Source: an uncultured Bacteroides sp. (GTDB lineage: Bacteria > Bacteroidota > Bacteroidia > Bacteroidales > Bacteroidaceae). Taken from it: a stretch of DNA of 34,911 bases. Positions within the stretch are counted from its first letter, which is position 1. The number at the start of each line of letters is the position of its first letter. Of this stretch, positions 14,755 to 23,892 are shown in pieces. The DNA is taken from assembly GCA_949292025.1 (NCBI GenBank), contig CASEYC010000099.1:1-34911 (forward strand), given 5' to 3'. Under the pieces are notes generated by a model, which searched no databases, was not told the DNA's origin, and worked only from the letters and a program-made list of their open reading frames with translations. The translations under genes were made by a program, and so were the position numbers.

Positions 14755-16056
14755 TTATTTCAGTTTTCGGTTATCGATTACACGTTTTGCTTTTCCGGTG
14801 CTGCGCTCGATGGTGCGCGGCTCCACCAGACGGACGTTGACGCTCAATCCCAACACACTTTGCAGGCGGGCAGCGAGCTTACCCTTCATGGCTACCATCT
14901 TGTTGATTTCATCCGAATAATACTCCGGACGAACTTCCACTTGCAACTCCATGGTGTCCGTATTGTTCACGCGGTCAACCAAGAGGAGGTAATGAGGCTC
15001 AAACTCCGGCATCTCCAGGATTACAGACTCGATTTGCGTGGGGAAGACGTTGACTCCGCGAATGATTAACATATCGTCGCTTCTGCCCAAGATACGATCC
15101 ATACGCACCAACGTGCGTCCGCAAGGACACTTGTCGTAGTGCAAGGCGGTCAAGTCTTTTGTGCGATAGCGCAAGAGGGGCATGCCTTCTTTGGTAAGGT
15201 GGGTAAAGACTAATTCGCCGGTCTCGCCCGGTGCCACCGGTTGCAAGGTGACGGGGTCAACGATTTCGGGGAAATAGTGATCTTCGTTAAGGTGAGTGCC
15301 GCTCTGGCATTCACATTCATAGCCGACTCCCGGTCCTGCCACCTCGCTCAACCCGTAAATGTCGTAAGCCTTGATGCCCAGCTTGGCTTCGATGTCCCGA
15401 CGCATGCTCTCCGTCCAAGGCTCGGCGCCAAAAGCACCGACACGCAACTTGAACTCGTCGCGCGGGAGGCCCGAATCGGCAATGGCATCAGCCAGATAGA
15501 GCGCGTAGGAAGGCGTGCAACACAACACCGTGGCGCCGAAATCGTGCATCAGGGTGATTTGCTTGGCTGTGTTGCCGCTGGACATGGGGATGACGGAAGC
15601 GCCGATATTCTCCGCGCCTGCATGTGCGCCAAGTCCGCCCGTGAACAAGCCATACCCATAAGACACCTGGAAAATATCCGACTTGTCCGCCCCGTATGCA
15701 GTAAAAGCACGGGAGAGGCACTCTGCCCACACCGACAAGTCCTTACGGGTATATCCGACAACGGTGGGCTTGCCCGTCGTGCCGGACGAAGCATGAATGC
15801 GCACAATCTGACTCATGGGCACTGCGCAGAGCCCGAACGGATAATTGTCCCGCAAATCATACTTGGTCGTAAAGGGGAGTTTTACTATGTCATCAATGCT
15901 GTTGATGTCATCCGGCGTGATGCCAAGTTCTTGCATTTTCTTGCGATAGAAAGGCGTGTCGTGATAGACACGTTCCACCGTCTTTTTGAGTCGAATGCTT
16001 TGAATCTTGCGAAGGCTTTCGCGATCCATACACTCGATGTTTTCATTCCAAATCAT
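14755..16056 (-). CDS. paaK: Phenylacetate-CoA ligase
   Basis: A 433-residue AMP-forming ligase of the PaaK family, full length. The ATP-binding loop SSGTTGKPTVVGYT spans 90-103, YGLSEVAGPGV comes near 235, and YRTKDL and the hinge GRSDDMLIIRG follow. It activates arylacetates such as phenylacetate to the CoA ester via an adenylate. In gut Bacteroides, phenylacetate and indoleacetate arise from aromatic amino acids via 2-oxoacid ferredoxin oxidoreductases, and running this step backward or forward would link them to ATP. Cysteine pairs (CECQSG, KCPCG) are usual in this subfamily. It forms an operon with the ACT protein, and its promoter faces uvrB. Confidence 0.93.
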   Translation of the reverse strand: MIWNENIECMDRESLRKIQSIRLKKTVERVYHDTPFYRKKMQELGITPDDINSIDDIVKLPFTTKYDLRDNYPFGLCAVPMSQIVRIHASSGTTGKPTVVGYTRKDLSVWAECLSRAFTAYGADKSDIFQVSYGYGLFTGGLGAHAGAENIGASVIPMSSGNTAKQITLMHDFGATVLCCTPSYALYLADAIADSGLPRDEFKLRVGAFGAEPWTESMRRDIEAKLGIKAYDIYGLSEVAGPGVGYECECQSGTHLNEDHYFPEIVDPVTLQPVAPGETGELVFTHLTKEGMPLLRYRTKDLTALHYDKCPCGRTLVRMDRILGRSDDMLIIRGVNVFPTQIESVILEMPEFEPHYLLLVDRVNNTDTMELQVEVRPEYYSDEINKMVAMKGKLAARLQSVLGLSVNVRLVEPRTIERSTGKAKRVIDNRKLK

Positions 16057-16102
16057 GTCTTTCGTTGTATTGATAAATGGGTTTATAAATCAAGTAACAC
16101 CG

Positions 16103-16134
16103 CAAAGTAAGCGATTTTTTTTGTATATATCAAA
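16103..16134 (-). promoter_or_regulatory. Promoter of paaK-ACT
   Basis: On the minus strand TTTG (16134-16131), a 20-bp spacer, and TTACTTTG (16110-16103). This is the same layout and same -7 variant as the perR promoter. The leader would be about 40 nt. Confidence 0.55.
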
Positions 16135-16171
16135 GATTTTGCCGAATATTGCCACAGATTTACGTGAAATT

Positions 16172-18220
16172 ATGAACAAATTTGAGCTAATATCTGATTA
16201 TAAGCCTACTGGCGACCAACCGGAAGCCATCGCCCAACTGACAGAAGGCGTACGCGAAGGCCTGCCCGCGCAGACCTTGCTTGGAGTGACCGGCTCCGGG
16301 AAGACCTTTACCATGGCCAATGTCGTGGCCAACATCAACAAGCCAACCCTGATCCTGAGCCACAACAAGACATTAGCAGCCCAGCTATATAGCGAGTTCA
16401 AGGGATTCTTTCCCCACAACGCGGTGGAGTATTACGTATCCTATTATGATTATTACCAACCCGAAGCCTATCTGCCCTCCACGGACACTTATATCGAAAA
16501 AGACCTGGCCATCAATGACGAGATAGACAAGCTACGCCTGGCCGCCTTGTCCTCGCTGCTATCCGGCCGGAAAGATGTGGTGGTGGTATCGTCCGTGTCG
16601 TGCATCTATGGTATGGGCAATCCTGCGGATTTCTATGAGAATGTCATTGAGGTGAAGCGGGGAAAGAGCCTTGTCCGCAACGTCTTTCTCCGGCAATTGG
16701 TGGAGAGCCTTTATGTGCGCAATGACATTGAGCTGAACCGCGGATGCTTCCGGGTGAAAGGAGACACCGTAGACATCTGGCTGGCCTACGCCGACACCCT
16801 GCTGAGGGTGACTTTTTGGGGGGATGAAGTGGAGGAGATAGAAGAGGTTGACCCGGTGACAGGAGCAACCACAGGACAAGCGGATGAATATAAGATTTAT
16901 CCCGCCAACCTCTTCATGACCACCAAGGAAAGTACACTGAAAGCCATACACCAGATAGAAGACGACCTAAGAGAACGGGTGGAATGGTTTGAAAAAGAAG
17001 GGCAAATGCTGGAGGCCAAACGCCTGCAAGAGCGCGTCACCTACGACATGGAGATGCTGCGCGAACTGGGGCATTGTGCAGGAATAGAAAACTATTCGCG
17101 CTATTTTGACAATCGAGCGCCAGGCACACGCCCGTATTGCCTGCTGGATTTCTTCCCTGACGATTACCTGACCATCATTGATGAAAGCCACGTCAGCGTC
17201 CCCCAGATACGTGCCATGTATGGAGGCGACCGCGCCCGCAAGACCAATCTTGTGGATTACGGTTTTCGCTTGCCTGCTGCTTTTGACAACCGCCCATTGA
17301 AGTTTGACGAGTTTGAACAACTGACCAAACAGGTGATTTATGTCAGTGCCACCCCGGCCGACTATGAACTTAACAAGTCAGAAGGCATCATCGTTGAACA
17401 AGTCATCCGCCCGACAGGCCTGTTAGACCCTGTCATAGAAGTGCGCCCCAGCCAAAACCAGATAGACGACTTAATGGAAGAAATCCAACTTCGCATTGAG
17501 CGCGGCGAACGCACATTGGTGACCACCCTGACCAAACGCATGGCCGAAGAATTGACCGAATACCTCCTGAACAACAACGTGAAATGCAACTACATCCATA
17601 GCGATGTGGACACCATGGAGCGCATCCAAATCATGGCCGACCTGCGCGAGGGAAACTATGACGTGCTTGTGGGAGTAAACCTGCTGCGCGAGGGCCTGGA
17701 TTTGCCCGAAGTATCGTTAGTAGCCATATTGGATGCGGACAAGGAAGGTTTCCTCCGTTCGCACCGTTCACTCACACAAACCGCCGGGCGCGCCGCCCGC
17801 AATGTGAACGGGCGTGTCATCATGTATGCCGACCACATCACGGAAAGCATGCGCCTGACCATTGAGGAAACCAACCGCCGCCGGGAAAAACAGTTGCACT
17901 ACAACGCCGAGCACCACATCACTCCACGCCCCATCGAGAAGGCGCGAGGCATCAGTCCCTTCACACACGCCACGACAACGGATGCACCCGCCGCAACGCC
18001 ATCCCATACAGAGCCACGCCCATACGTGGAGCCGGATTCAAGCTCCATGGTGGCAGCCGATCCCGTGGTGCAATACATGAGCCGCGAACAACTGGAAAAG
18101 AGCATCGAGCGCACCCGGAAACTGATGCAGGAAGCCGCACGCAAACTGGACTTCATCGAAGCCGCGCAATTGAGGGACGAGGTGTTGCGACTGGAGGAGC
18201 TATTAAAAACCAAAGCATGA
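16172..18220 (+). CDS. uvrB: Excinuclease ABC subunit B
   Basis: A 682-residue UvrB, the damage-verifying helicase of nucleotide excision repair, which is loaded by UvrA and recruits UvrC. Walker A is GVTGSGKT at 38-45. The beta-hairpin that probes damage is in YYVSYYDYYQPEAYLP near 92-107. The DESH box, VSATPADYE and the motif V-VI region (GVNLLREGLDLPE, QTAGRAARN) are intact. The C-terminal UVR coiled coil (LEKSIERTRKLMQEAARKLD), which contacts UvrC, closes the protein. A 40-residue Pro/Thr-rich linker (about 597-640) precedes it. The ATG at 16172 gives the normal MNKFELISDYKPTGDQP start. Confidence 0.97.
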   Translation: MNKFELISDYKPTGDQPEAIAQLTEGVREGLPAQTLLGVTGSGKTFTMANVVANINKPTLILSHNKTLAAQLYSEFKGFFPHNAVEYYVSYYDYYQPEAYLPSTDTYIEKDLAINDEIDKLRLAALSSLLSGRKDVVVVSSVSCIYGMGNPADFYENVIEVKRGKSLVRNVFLRQLVESLYVRNDIELNRGCFRVKGDTVDIWLAYADTLLRVTFWGDEVEEIEEVDPVTGATTGQADEYKIYPANLFMTTKESTLKAIHQIEDDLRERVEWFEKEGQMLEAKRLQERVTYDMEMLRELGHCAGIENYSRYFDNRAPGTRPYCLLDFFPDDYLTIIDESHVSVPQIRAMYGGDRARKTNLVDYGFRLPAAFDNRPLKFDEFEQLTKQVIYVSATPADYELNKSEGIIVEQVIRPTGLLDPVIEVRPSQNQIDDLMEEIQLRIERGERTLVTTLTKRMAEELTEYLLNNNVKCNYIHSDVDTMERIQIMADLREGNYDVLVGVNLLREGLDLPEVSLVAILDADKEGFLRSHRSLTQTAGRAARNVNGRVIMYADHITESMRLTIEETNRRREKQLHYNAEHHITPRPIEKARGISPFTHATTTDAPAATPSHTEPRPYVEPDSSSMVAADPVVQYMSREQLEKSIERTRKLMQEAARKLDFIEAAQLRDEVLRLEELLKTKA

Positions 18221-18308
18221 TTCAAACAATTCTTCGTGCAAGCCTCTTAAAAATACCACCGCAAAGCCGGCCAGTTTTTCTCCTCTCAACAAAATTCAAG
18301 CAGAATGA

Positions 18309-18339
18309 TTTGCATTTCCCAAATGAATCCGTATATTTG
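18309..18339 (+). promoter_or_regulatory. Promoter of the rseC-rnf operon
   Basis: TTTG at 18309-18312, a 19-bp spacer, and TATATTTG at 18332-18339, a full match to TAnnTTTG. Transcription would start near 18345, about 20 nt before the first ATG at 18366. Confidence 0.65.
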
Positions 18340-18365
18340 CAGAATTGTAATGTTGACTTAGCAAA

Positions 18366-18779
18366 ATGACCGACATCATCAGACATCCGGGCATCGTGGA
18401 AAGCACAGAGGGAAACAAATTGCGGATACGGATTGCGCAAACCTCAGGCTGCGCGGCATGCAGGGCGAAAGGCTACTGCACGTCAGCCGATGCGCGCGAA
18501 ATGCGGATGGAAATACCGGTGAATGATGTAGCTTCCTATCATCCTGGCGATGCGGTGTGGGTAGTGGGACGCCGTTCGGCAGGACGGCAAGCCGTATGCT
18601 GGGCTTTCGTTTTTCCGCTTTTGCTCATATTGCTCTCCCTTTGGGCATGCATTGCATCGGGACTAAGTGAAGCGGCTTCTGCCGGCCTGTCTTTGGCCTT
18701 GCTTATACCTTATTATATAGCGCTCCGTTTGTGTCGTGGACGGATGGCGGGGCGGTTTGTCTTTTCTGTTACCCGATAA
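18366..18779 (+). CDS. RseC/MucC-like membrane protein heading the rnf operon
   Basis: A 137-residue protein with an N-terminal cysteine cluster (C29, C32, C38 in SGCAACRAKGYC) and two membrane segments (about 77-96 and 100-118), the layout of RseC/MucC. In E. coli RseC takes part in sigma-E control and, with Rnf-like proteins (Rsx), in keeping SoxR reduced. In Bacteroidetes this family regularly precedes rnfB, so a role in Rnf assembly or electron transfer is more likely than a sigma-E role. The cysteines could bind an Fe-S cluster. It lies 12 nt upstream of rnfB. Confidence 0.87.
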   Translation: MTDIIRHPGIVESTEGNKLRIRIAQTSGCAACRAKGYCTSADAREMRMEIPVNDVASYHPGDAVWVVGRRSAGRQAVCWAFVFPLLLILLSLWACIASGLSEAASAGLSLALLIPYYIALRLCRGRMAGRFVFSVTR

Positions 18780-18791
18780 TTCTTATTCAAT

Positions 18792-19589
18792 ATGACGACT
18801 ACAATCCTAACAGCTGTGATTGCCGTGGGCGTGATAGCCTTGTTGCTGGCCTTGATATTGTATGGGGCTTCCAAGAAGTTTGCCGTGTACGAAGATCCCC
18901 GCATTGCCCAAGTATCCGAAGTCCTTCCCCAAGCCAACTGTGGCGGATGCGGTTTTCCCGGATGCAATGGTTTCGCAAGCGCGTGTGTCCAAGCCGGTTC
19001 ACTCGAAGGGAAACATTGCCCTGTGGGCGGGCAACCGGTAATGGAACACGTGGCAACCATCTTGGGCTTGAAGGCAGAGAAAGCTGAGCCTATGGTAGCC
19101 GTAGTGCGGTGCAAAGGAACCTGTGACAATCGTCCCCGACTGAATGTGTATGACGGTGCCCATAATTGTGCCGTTTTTTCATCTTTGTGTGAAGGCGAGA
19201 CCGGCTGCGCTTACGGTTGTCTGGGATGCGGGGATTGTGTGTCTGCCTGTACATTCGGCGGGCTGCGGATGAATCCGGATACAGGTCTTCCTGAAATAGA
19301 TGCATCCGTCTGCACGGCTTGCGGCGCCTGTGTCCGTGCTTGTCCGCGCGGCATCATTGAACTTCGTCCACGAGGCAAAGCCGAAGTGCAGTGCGTCAAC
19401 CGGGACAAAGGCGGAGTGGCCCGCAAAGCCTGCTTATCGGCCTGCATCGGTTGTGGCAAATGCGTGAAAGCGTGCCCCTCCACTGCCATTACACTGGAGA
19501 ACAATCTGGCTTATATCGACCCGCAGAAATGCGAGGCTTGCGGAAAGTGTGTGGAAGCCTGTCCGCAAGGCGTCATAGTCATGAACTAA
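18792..19589 (+). CDS. rnfB: Rnf complex subunit B (ferredoxin-type Fe-S protein)
   Basis: A 265-residue subunit that takes electrons from reduced ferredoxin into the Rnf complex. One membrane helix (about 5-26) is followed by the Fe-S domain cysteines C50, C53, C58 and C76 (NCGGCGFPGC). Then come several ferredoxin-like clusters: CAYGCLGCGDCVSAC, CTACGACVRACP, CIGCGKCVKACP and CEACGKCVEACP. The number of cluster motifs is typical of the longer RnfB proteins of anaerobes. It is the second gene of the operon, 12 nt after the RseC-like gene and 19 nt before rnfC. Confidence 0.95.
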   Translation: MTTTILTAVIAVGVIALLLALILYGASKKFAVYEDPRIAQVSEVLPQANCGGCGFPGCNGFASACVQAGSLEGKHCPVGGQPVMEHVATILGLKAEKAEPMVAVVRCKGTCDNRPRLNVYDGAHNCAVFSSLCEGETGCAYGCLGCGDCVSACTFGGLRMNPDTGLPEIDASVCTACGACVRACPRGIIELRPRGKAEVQCVNRDKGGVARKACLSACIGCGKCVKACPSTAITLENNLAYIDPQKCEACGKCVEACPQGVIVMN

Positions 19590-19608
19590 CACCTTTATAT
19601 ATAAAGCT

Positions 19609-20943
19609 ATGTGGAAGACTTTTTCCATCGGAGGAATCCATCCCCAAGAAAACAAGCTATCGGCAAATCATCCCATCCATGAGGCAGATTTGCCCAAGCA
19701 GGCAGTCATCATGCTGAGCCAACATATCGGGGCACCTGCCAAACCGATAGTGCGCAAGGGAGACCGGGTGAAAGTCGGCACCAAGATTGCCGAACCTGGC
19801 GGTTTCGTTTCCGCAGCCATCCATTCATCGGTCAGCGGCCAAGTCGTCAAGATTGACCAGGCCATTGATGCCAGCGGCTATCCCCGACCTGCCGTTTTCA
19901 TTGATGTCGAAGGCGATGAATGGGAAGCGACAATTGACCGCGACGAGACATTAATCAAGGATTGCACTTTCAGCCCAGAAGAGATATTGCAGAAGATTGC
20001 CGATGCAGGCATCGTGGGTATGGGCGGTGCCTGCTTCCCCTCGCAAGTGAAGCTGTGCCCTCCTCCCCCACTGAAAGCCGAATACCTGATAGTCAATGCC
20101 GTGGAGTGTGAACCCTACTTGACAGCAGACCACCAACTGATGCTCGAACATGCCGACGAAATCCTGGTGGGCCTCACCATCCTGATGAAAGCTGTCCGGG
20201 TAAGCAAGGCCTACATCGGCATCGAAGCCAACAAGCCCGACGCCATCCGTCTGCTGACCAAGGAAGCTGCAAATTATGCCGGCATTGAAGTGGTGCCGCT
20301 GAAAGTGAAATATCCGCAAGGAGGCGAGAAGCAATTGATAGACGCCATCCTCGGGCGGCAAGTGGCTACCGGGGCTTTGCCGGTCTCCACAGGGGCTGTG
20401 GTGCAAAATGTGGCCACCGTCTTTGCCGTCTACCAAGCCGTGCAGAAGAACAAACCTTTGTTTGAGCGCGTAGTGACTGTCACTGGCAAGTCATTGGCCC
20501 GCCCCGGCAACCTGCTCGTGCGCATCGGGACTCCGGTCAACCAATTGATAGAGGAATGTGGCGGCTTACCCGAAGACACGGGCAAGGTCATTGCCGGCGG
20601 CCCCATGATGGGCAAATCCCTGCTGACCTTGGACGTGCCGGTAGCCAAAGGGACATCGGGCGTCTTGCTGATGGGGAGCCGCGAAGCTTCAAGGGGAATA
20701 GTGCAACCCTGCATCCGTTGCGCCAAATGCGTAGCGGCCTGCCCGATGGGACTTGAACCCTATCTGCTGGCTACCGTTTCCGCCCACGGCGACTTTGAAC
20801 GAGTGGAGCGGGAAGGCATCCTGGCGTGCATCGAGTGTGGTTCGTGTATGTTCACCTGCCCATCCCATCGCCCCATCCTGGATTATGTACGGCTGGGCAA
20901 AGCCAAAGTAGGGGCAATGGTGCGTGCCCGCCAAAAGAAATGA
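19609..20943 (+). CDS. rnfC: Rnf complex subunit C (NADH-binding)
   Basis: A 444-residue peripheral subunit that carries the NAD(H) site with FMN and two [4Fe-4S] clusters. It opens with SIGGIHPQENK, a hallmark of RnfC. The flavin/NAD region is GIVGMGGACFPSQVKL near 134-149, followed by NAVECEPYLTAD. The two ferredoxin motifs are CIRCAKCVAACP near 366 and CIECGSCMFTCP near 405. Electrons pass between ferredoxin (through RnfB) and NAD+ here. Length matches the short RnfC of anaerobes, without the repeat-rich tail of E. coli RsxC. Confidence 0.95.
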   Translation: MWKTFSIGGIHPQENKLSANHPIHEADLPKQAVIMLSQHIGAPAKPIVRKGDRVKVGTKIAEPGGFVSAAIHSSVSGQVVKIDQAIDASGYPRPAVFIDVEGDEWEATIDRDETLIKDCTFSPEEILQKIADAGIVGMGGACFPSQVKLCPPPPLKAEYLIVNAVECEPYLTADHQLMLEHADEILVGLTILMKAVRVSKAYIGIEANKPDAIRLLTKEAANYAGIEVVPLKVKYPQGGEKQLIDAILGRQVATGALPVSTGAVVQNVATVFAVYQAVQKNKPLFERVVTVTGKSLARPGNLLVRIGTPVNQLIEECGGLPEDTGKVIAGGPMMGKSLLTLDVPVAKGTSGVLLMGSREASRGIVQPCIRCAKCVAACPMGLEPYLLATVSAHGDFERVEREGILACIECGSCMFTCPSHRPILDYVRLGKAKVGAMVRARQKK

Positions 20944-20978
20944 GTTGATTTAGAATAAACCCAATAGGATTGGTGCTT

Positions 20979-21971
20979 ATGGAAAAACTGATTATATCCT
21001 TGTCACCCCATGTGCATGGGCGTGACAGTGTACGCAAAAATATGTATGGAGTGCTGGTGGCATTGGCACCGGCTTTCCTGGCATCATTGTATTTTTTCGG
21101 GGTGGGAGCTTTCATCGTGACGTTGGTTTCCGTGGCTTCCTGCGTGTTCTTCGAGTGGGCCATCGGGAAATACCTGATGAAGCGGACAGAAACCACCATC
21201 GGCGACGGCTCGGCCATCATCACCGGTGTGTTGCTGGCCTTCAACTTGCCTTCCAATTTGCCCGTGTGGATTGTCATTCTCGGTGCATTGTTTGCCATCG
21301 GCGTGGTGAAGATGTCCTTCGGTGGCTTGGGGTGCAACCTGTTCAATCCGGCTTTGGCAGGGCGTGCGTTCCTTTTGCTCTCGTTTCCTGCGCAGATGAC
21401 CACATGGCCCGCCGTCGGCCAATGGACCGTTTATACGGATGCCGTCACCACAGCTACCCCGTTGTCGGTAATGAAGGGCCTCATCAATGGAGCACCCGGC
21501 ATGTCGGCAGACCAGTTGCCGGATGCTTTTGCTTTGTTTTTCGGAAATAATCCGGGCTGCATCGGCGAGGTAAGTGCCTTGGCGTTGCTGTTTGGGTTGG
21601 CCTATATGTTGTGGCGGAAAATCATCACGTGGCATATCCCGGTGTCCATCCTGGCAACGGTATTTGTATTGACCACCGCCATGCATTGGGCAGACCCCGC
21701 CAAGTATGCCGACGGACTCACGCATCTGTTGACGGGCGGCGTAATGCTGGGCGCCATCTTCATGGCCACGGATTACGTCACTTCTCCCATGAGCCATCGG
21801 GGGATGCTGGTGTACGGCTTCTGCATCGGATTGCTGACGGTGGTTATCCGCCTGTTTGGAGCCTATCCGGAAGGCATGTCCTTCGCCATCCTGATTATGA
21901 ACGCTTTCACACCGCTGATTAATACGTATGTCAAACCTAAACGCTTCGGGGAGGTGGCAAAAACAAAATGA
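20979..21971 (+). CDS. rnfD: Rnf complex subunit D (flavin-bearing membrane subunit)
   Basis: A 330-residue polytopic subunit, homologous to NqrB. The covalent flavin attachment motif is DAVTTAT (154-160), so FMN should be bound to Thr160 through phosphoester. HVHGRDSVRKNMYGVL (11-26) and GGLGCNLFNPALAGRAFL (115-132) are family segments, with about eight to ten membrane helices. It forms part of the ion path with A and E. The ATG at 20979 was chosen over an upstream TTG. The stop codon overlaps the start of rnfG as ATGA. Confidence 0.95.
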   Translation: MEKLIISLSPHVHGRDSVRKNMYGVLVALAPAFLASLYFFGVGAFIVTLVSVASCVFFEWAIGKYLMKRTETTIGDGSAIITGVLLAFNLPSNLPVWIVILGALFAIGVVKMSFGGLGCNLFNPALAGRAFLLLSFPAQMTTWPAVGQWTVYTDAVTTATPLSVMKGLINGAPGMSADQLPDAFALFFGNNPGCIGEVSALALLFGLAYMLWRKIITWHIPVSILATVFVLTTAMHWADPAKYADGLTHLLTGGVMLGAIFMATDYVTSPMSHRGMLVYGFCIGLLTVVIRLFGAYPEGMSFAILIMNAFTPLINTYVKPKRFGEVAKTK

Positions 21972-22582
21972 AAAAACTGGAATCATCCTTAAAGAATATG
22001 CTGTTGGTGCTGACGGGAGTAACGGTGATATCCGTAGCCTTGTTGGCTTATGTGAACCAATTGACGGCAGGTCCCATAGCCGAGGCTGAAGCCCAAGCCT
22101 TGAGCGATGCGGTACGTGCCGTAGTGCCGGGTTTCGACAACGACCCCATTGCCGAGCAGAAAATCCAAGAGGTGGACGGGGTGGACTATGCCGTCTATCC
22201 GGCCACCAAGGGAGGGGCATACATCGGTGCGGCCATAGAGGCTTCGGCCATGGGTTTTGGAGGGACATTGCGCGTCTTGGTGGGGTTTGATGCGGAAGGA
22301 AACATATTGAATTACTCCCTGCTGTCCCATGCCGAGACACCCGGCTTGGGCTCGAAGGCCGACACTTGGTTCAAAAAAGGCGGGAAAGGTGACATCATCG
22401 GGATGAATCCGGGCAAGACTCCTTTGACAGTGGACAAAGACGGCGGGCTGGTGGATGCCATCACCGCTTCCACCATCACGACACGCGCCTTCCTTTCGGC
22501 TGTCAATGCCGCATACGCCGCCTACGCCGGACAGAATACGACCGATGGCACCACCGGAGCTTCGCAACAAGTTGAACCATAA
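21968..22582 (+). CDS. rnfG: Rnf complex subunit G (covalent FMN-binding)
   Basis: A 204-residue protein with one N-terminal membrane helix (10-29) and a periplasmic FMN-binding domain, homologous to NqrC. The flavinylation motif is DAITAST at 163-169, with FMN expected on Thr169. HAETPGLGSKAD (121-132) is the conserved substrate of the family fold. Attachment of FMN needs ApbE, which is not in this window. Translation is coupled to rnfD by a 4-nt overlap. Confidence 0.95.
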   Translation: MKKLESSLKNMLLVLTGVTVISVALLAYVNQLTAGPIAEAEAQALSDAVRAVVPGFDNDPIAEQKIQEVDGVDYAVYPATKGGAYIGAAIEASAMGFGGTLRVLVGFDAEGNILNYSLLSHAETPGLGSKADTWFKKGGKGDIIGMNPGKTPLTVDKDGGLVDAITASTITTRAFLSAVNAAYAAYAGQNTTDGTTGASQQVEP

Positions 22583-22602
22583 AGGACAGGAGGACTGGAA
22601 TT

Positions 22603-23187
22603 ATGAATAACCTGAAAGTATTGGTAAACGGGATTGTCAAGGAGAATCCCACCTTTGTGTTACTGCTGGGCATGTGTCCCACGCTGGGCACCACTTCGTC
22701 CGCTCTCAACGGCATGGGCATGGGGCTGGCCACGATGTTCGTACTGGTGTGCTCCAATGTCGTCATATCCGCTATCAAGAACCTGATACCGGACATGGTG
22801 CGCATCCCTTCCTATATCGTGGTGATTGCTTCGTTTGTCACCTTGCTCCAGATGGTGATGCAAGCTTACGTGCCCGCATTGTATGCCACGTTGGGACTTT
22901 TCATTCCCCTTATCGTGGTGAACTGCATCGTGCTGGGGCGTGCCGAAGCTTTTGCTTCCAAGCAAGGACCTTTGCCTTCCCTTTTTGACGGGCTGGGCAT
23001 CGGATTGGGATTCACCATTGCCTTGACCTTGCTGGGCGGTGTACGCGAATTGTTGGGGACGGGCAAAGTCTTTGGCTTGACGCTGTTCTCCGAAGACTAT
23101 GGCATGTTATTGTTCGTGCTGGCGCCGGGCGCATTCATAGCCTTGGGCTATCTGATTGCAATAGTGAACCGATTGAAAAAAGAATAA
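22603..23187 (+). CDS. rnfE: Rnf complex subunit E (membrane subunit)
   Basis: A 194-residue membrane protein with about six helices, paralogous to RnfA and homologous to NqrD. ENPTFVLLLGMCPTLGTTSS at 14-33 and FIPLIVVNCIVLGRAEAF carry the two short cysteine-bearing half-helices that, with RnfA, hold an Fe-S cluster in the membrane core. An AGGAGG site lies 10 nt before the ATG. It follows rnfG by 20 nt. Confidence 0.95.
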   Translation: MNNLKVLVNGIVKENPTFVLLLGMCPTLGTTSSALNGMGMGLATMFVLVCSNVVISAIKNLIPDMVRIPSYIVVIASFVTLLQMVMQAYVPALYATLGLFIPLIVVNCIVLGRAEAFASKQGPLPSLFDGLGIGLGFTIALTLLGGVRELLGTGKVFGLTLFSEDYGMLLFVLAPGAFIALGYLIAIVNRLKKE

Positions 23188-23201
23188 TAGAATGTGATGT
23201 T

Positions 23202-23804
23202 ATGGAATACCTGTTGATTTTCATTTCCGCGATATTTGTCAACAACATCGTCTTGTCCCAGTTCTTGGGCATTTGTCCTTTCCTGGGCGTATCCAAGAAG
23301 ATAGATACGGCATTGGGCATGGCCGCAGCCGTGGCCTTTGTGCTCACGTTGTCCACCCTCGTCACCTATCTTCTGCAAAAGCTCGTGCTTGATGCCTTCG
23401 AACTGGGCTATTTGCAGACCATTACCTTCATCTTGGTCATTGCCGGCCTTGTGCAGATGGTGGAGATTATCTTGAAAAAGGTATCCCCTGCCCTCTATCA
23501 GGCCTTGGGCGTCTTCCTCCCCCTGATTACAACCAACTGTTGCATCTTGGGCGTGGCCATTCTGGTCATACAAAAAAACTTTGACTTGCTGACAGGCGTC
23601 ATTTATGCTTTCGCCACGGCTTTGGGCTTCGGGTTGGCCTTGGTCTTGTTTGCCGGCATGCGCGAACAGATGAGCCTCTCTGCCATTCCCAAAGGAATGC
23701 AGGGCACCCCTATCGCCTTGCTGACGGCCGGTCTCTTGGCCATGGCGTTCATGGGATTTTCGGGAGTTGACAAGGGCTTGTCAGCCTTATTAGGAATAGG
23801 ATAG
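23202..23804 (+). CDS. rnfA: Rnf complex subunit A (membrane subunit)
   Basis: A 200-residue membrane protein with six helices, homologous to NqrE. NNIVLSQFLGICPFLGVSKK at 14-33 and FLPLITTNCCILGVA carry the conserved half-helix cysteines paired with those of RnfE. It is slightly longer than the usual 190-193 residues, because the C-terminal end (GFSGVDKGLSALLGIG) extends. It is the last rnf gene; only a weak hairpin (TTGGCA-GAT-TGCCAA, 23822-23838) follows and overlaps the galE promoter, so some read-through into galE is possible. Confidence 0.95.
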   Translation: MEYLLIFISAIFVNNIVLSQFLGICPFLGVSKKIDTALGMAAAVAFVLTLSTLVTYLLQKLVLDAFELGYLQTITFILVIAGLVQMVEIILKKVSPALYQALGVFLPLITTNCCILGVAILVIQKNFDLLTGVIYAFATALGFGLALVLFAGMREQMSLSAIPKGMQGTPIALLTAGLLAMAFMGFSGVDKGLSALLGIG

Positions 23805-23821
23805 CAGATTTTTCACCAGAA

Positions 23822-23855
23822 TTTGGCAGATTGCCAATTAAAATGCCTACATTTG
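23822..23855 (+). promoter_or_regulatory. Promoter of galE
   Basis: TACATTTG at 23848-23855 fits TAnnTTTG, with TTTG at 23822-23825 after a 22-bp spacer, slightly long. The leader would be about 30 nt. Confidence 0.5.
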
Positions 23856-23892
23856 TAGCGAATAAGCATTTAAGCCATAAAAGCTATATACA

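Noticed and set aside
16007-16171. Upstream extension of UvrB from an ATG at 16007
   Set aside because: The extra 55 residues do not fit UvrB and overlap the start of paaK and its promoter; the ATG at 16172 gives the family N-terminus.
23805-23892. Intrinsic terminator after rnfA
   Set aside because: Only a 6-bp stem with a weak tail, overlapping the galE promoter; not strong enough to list separately.
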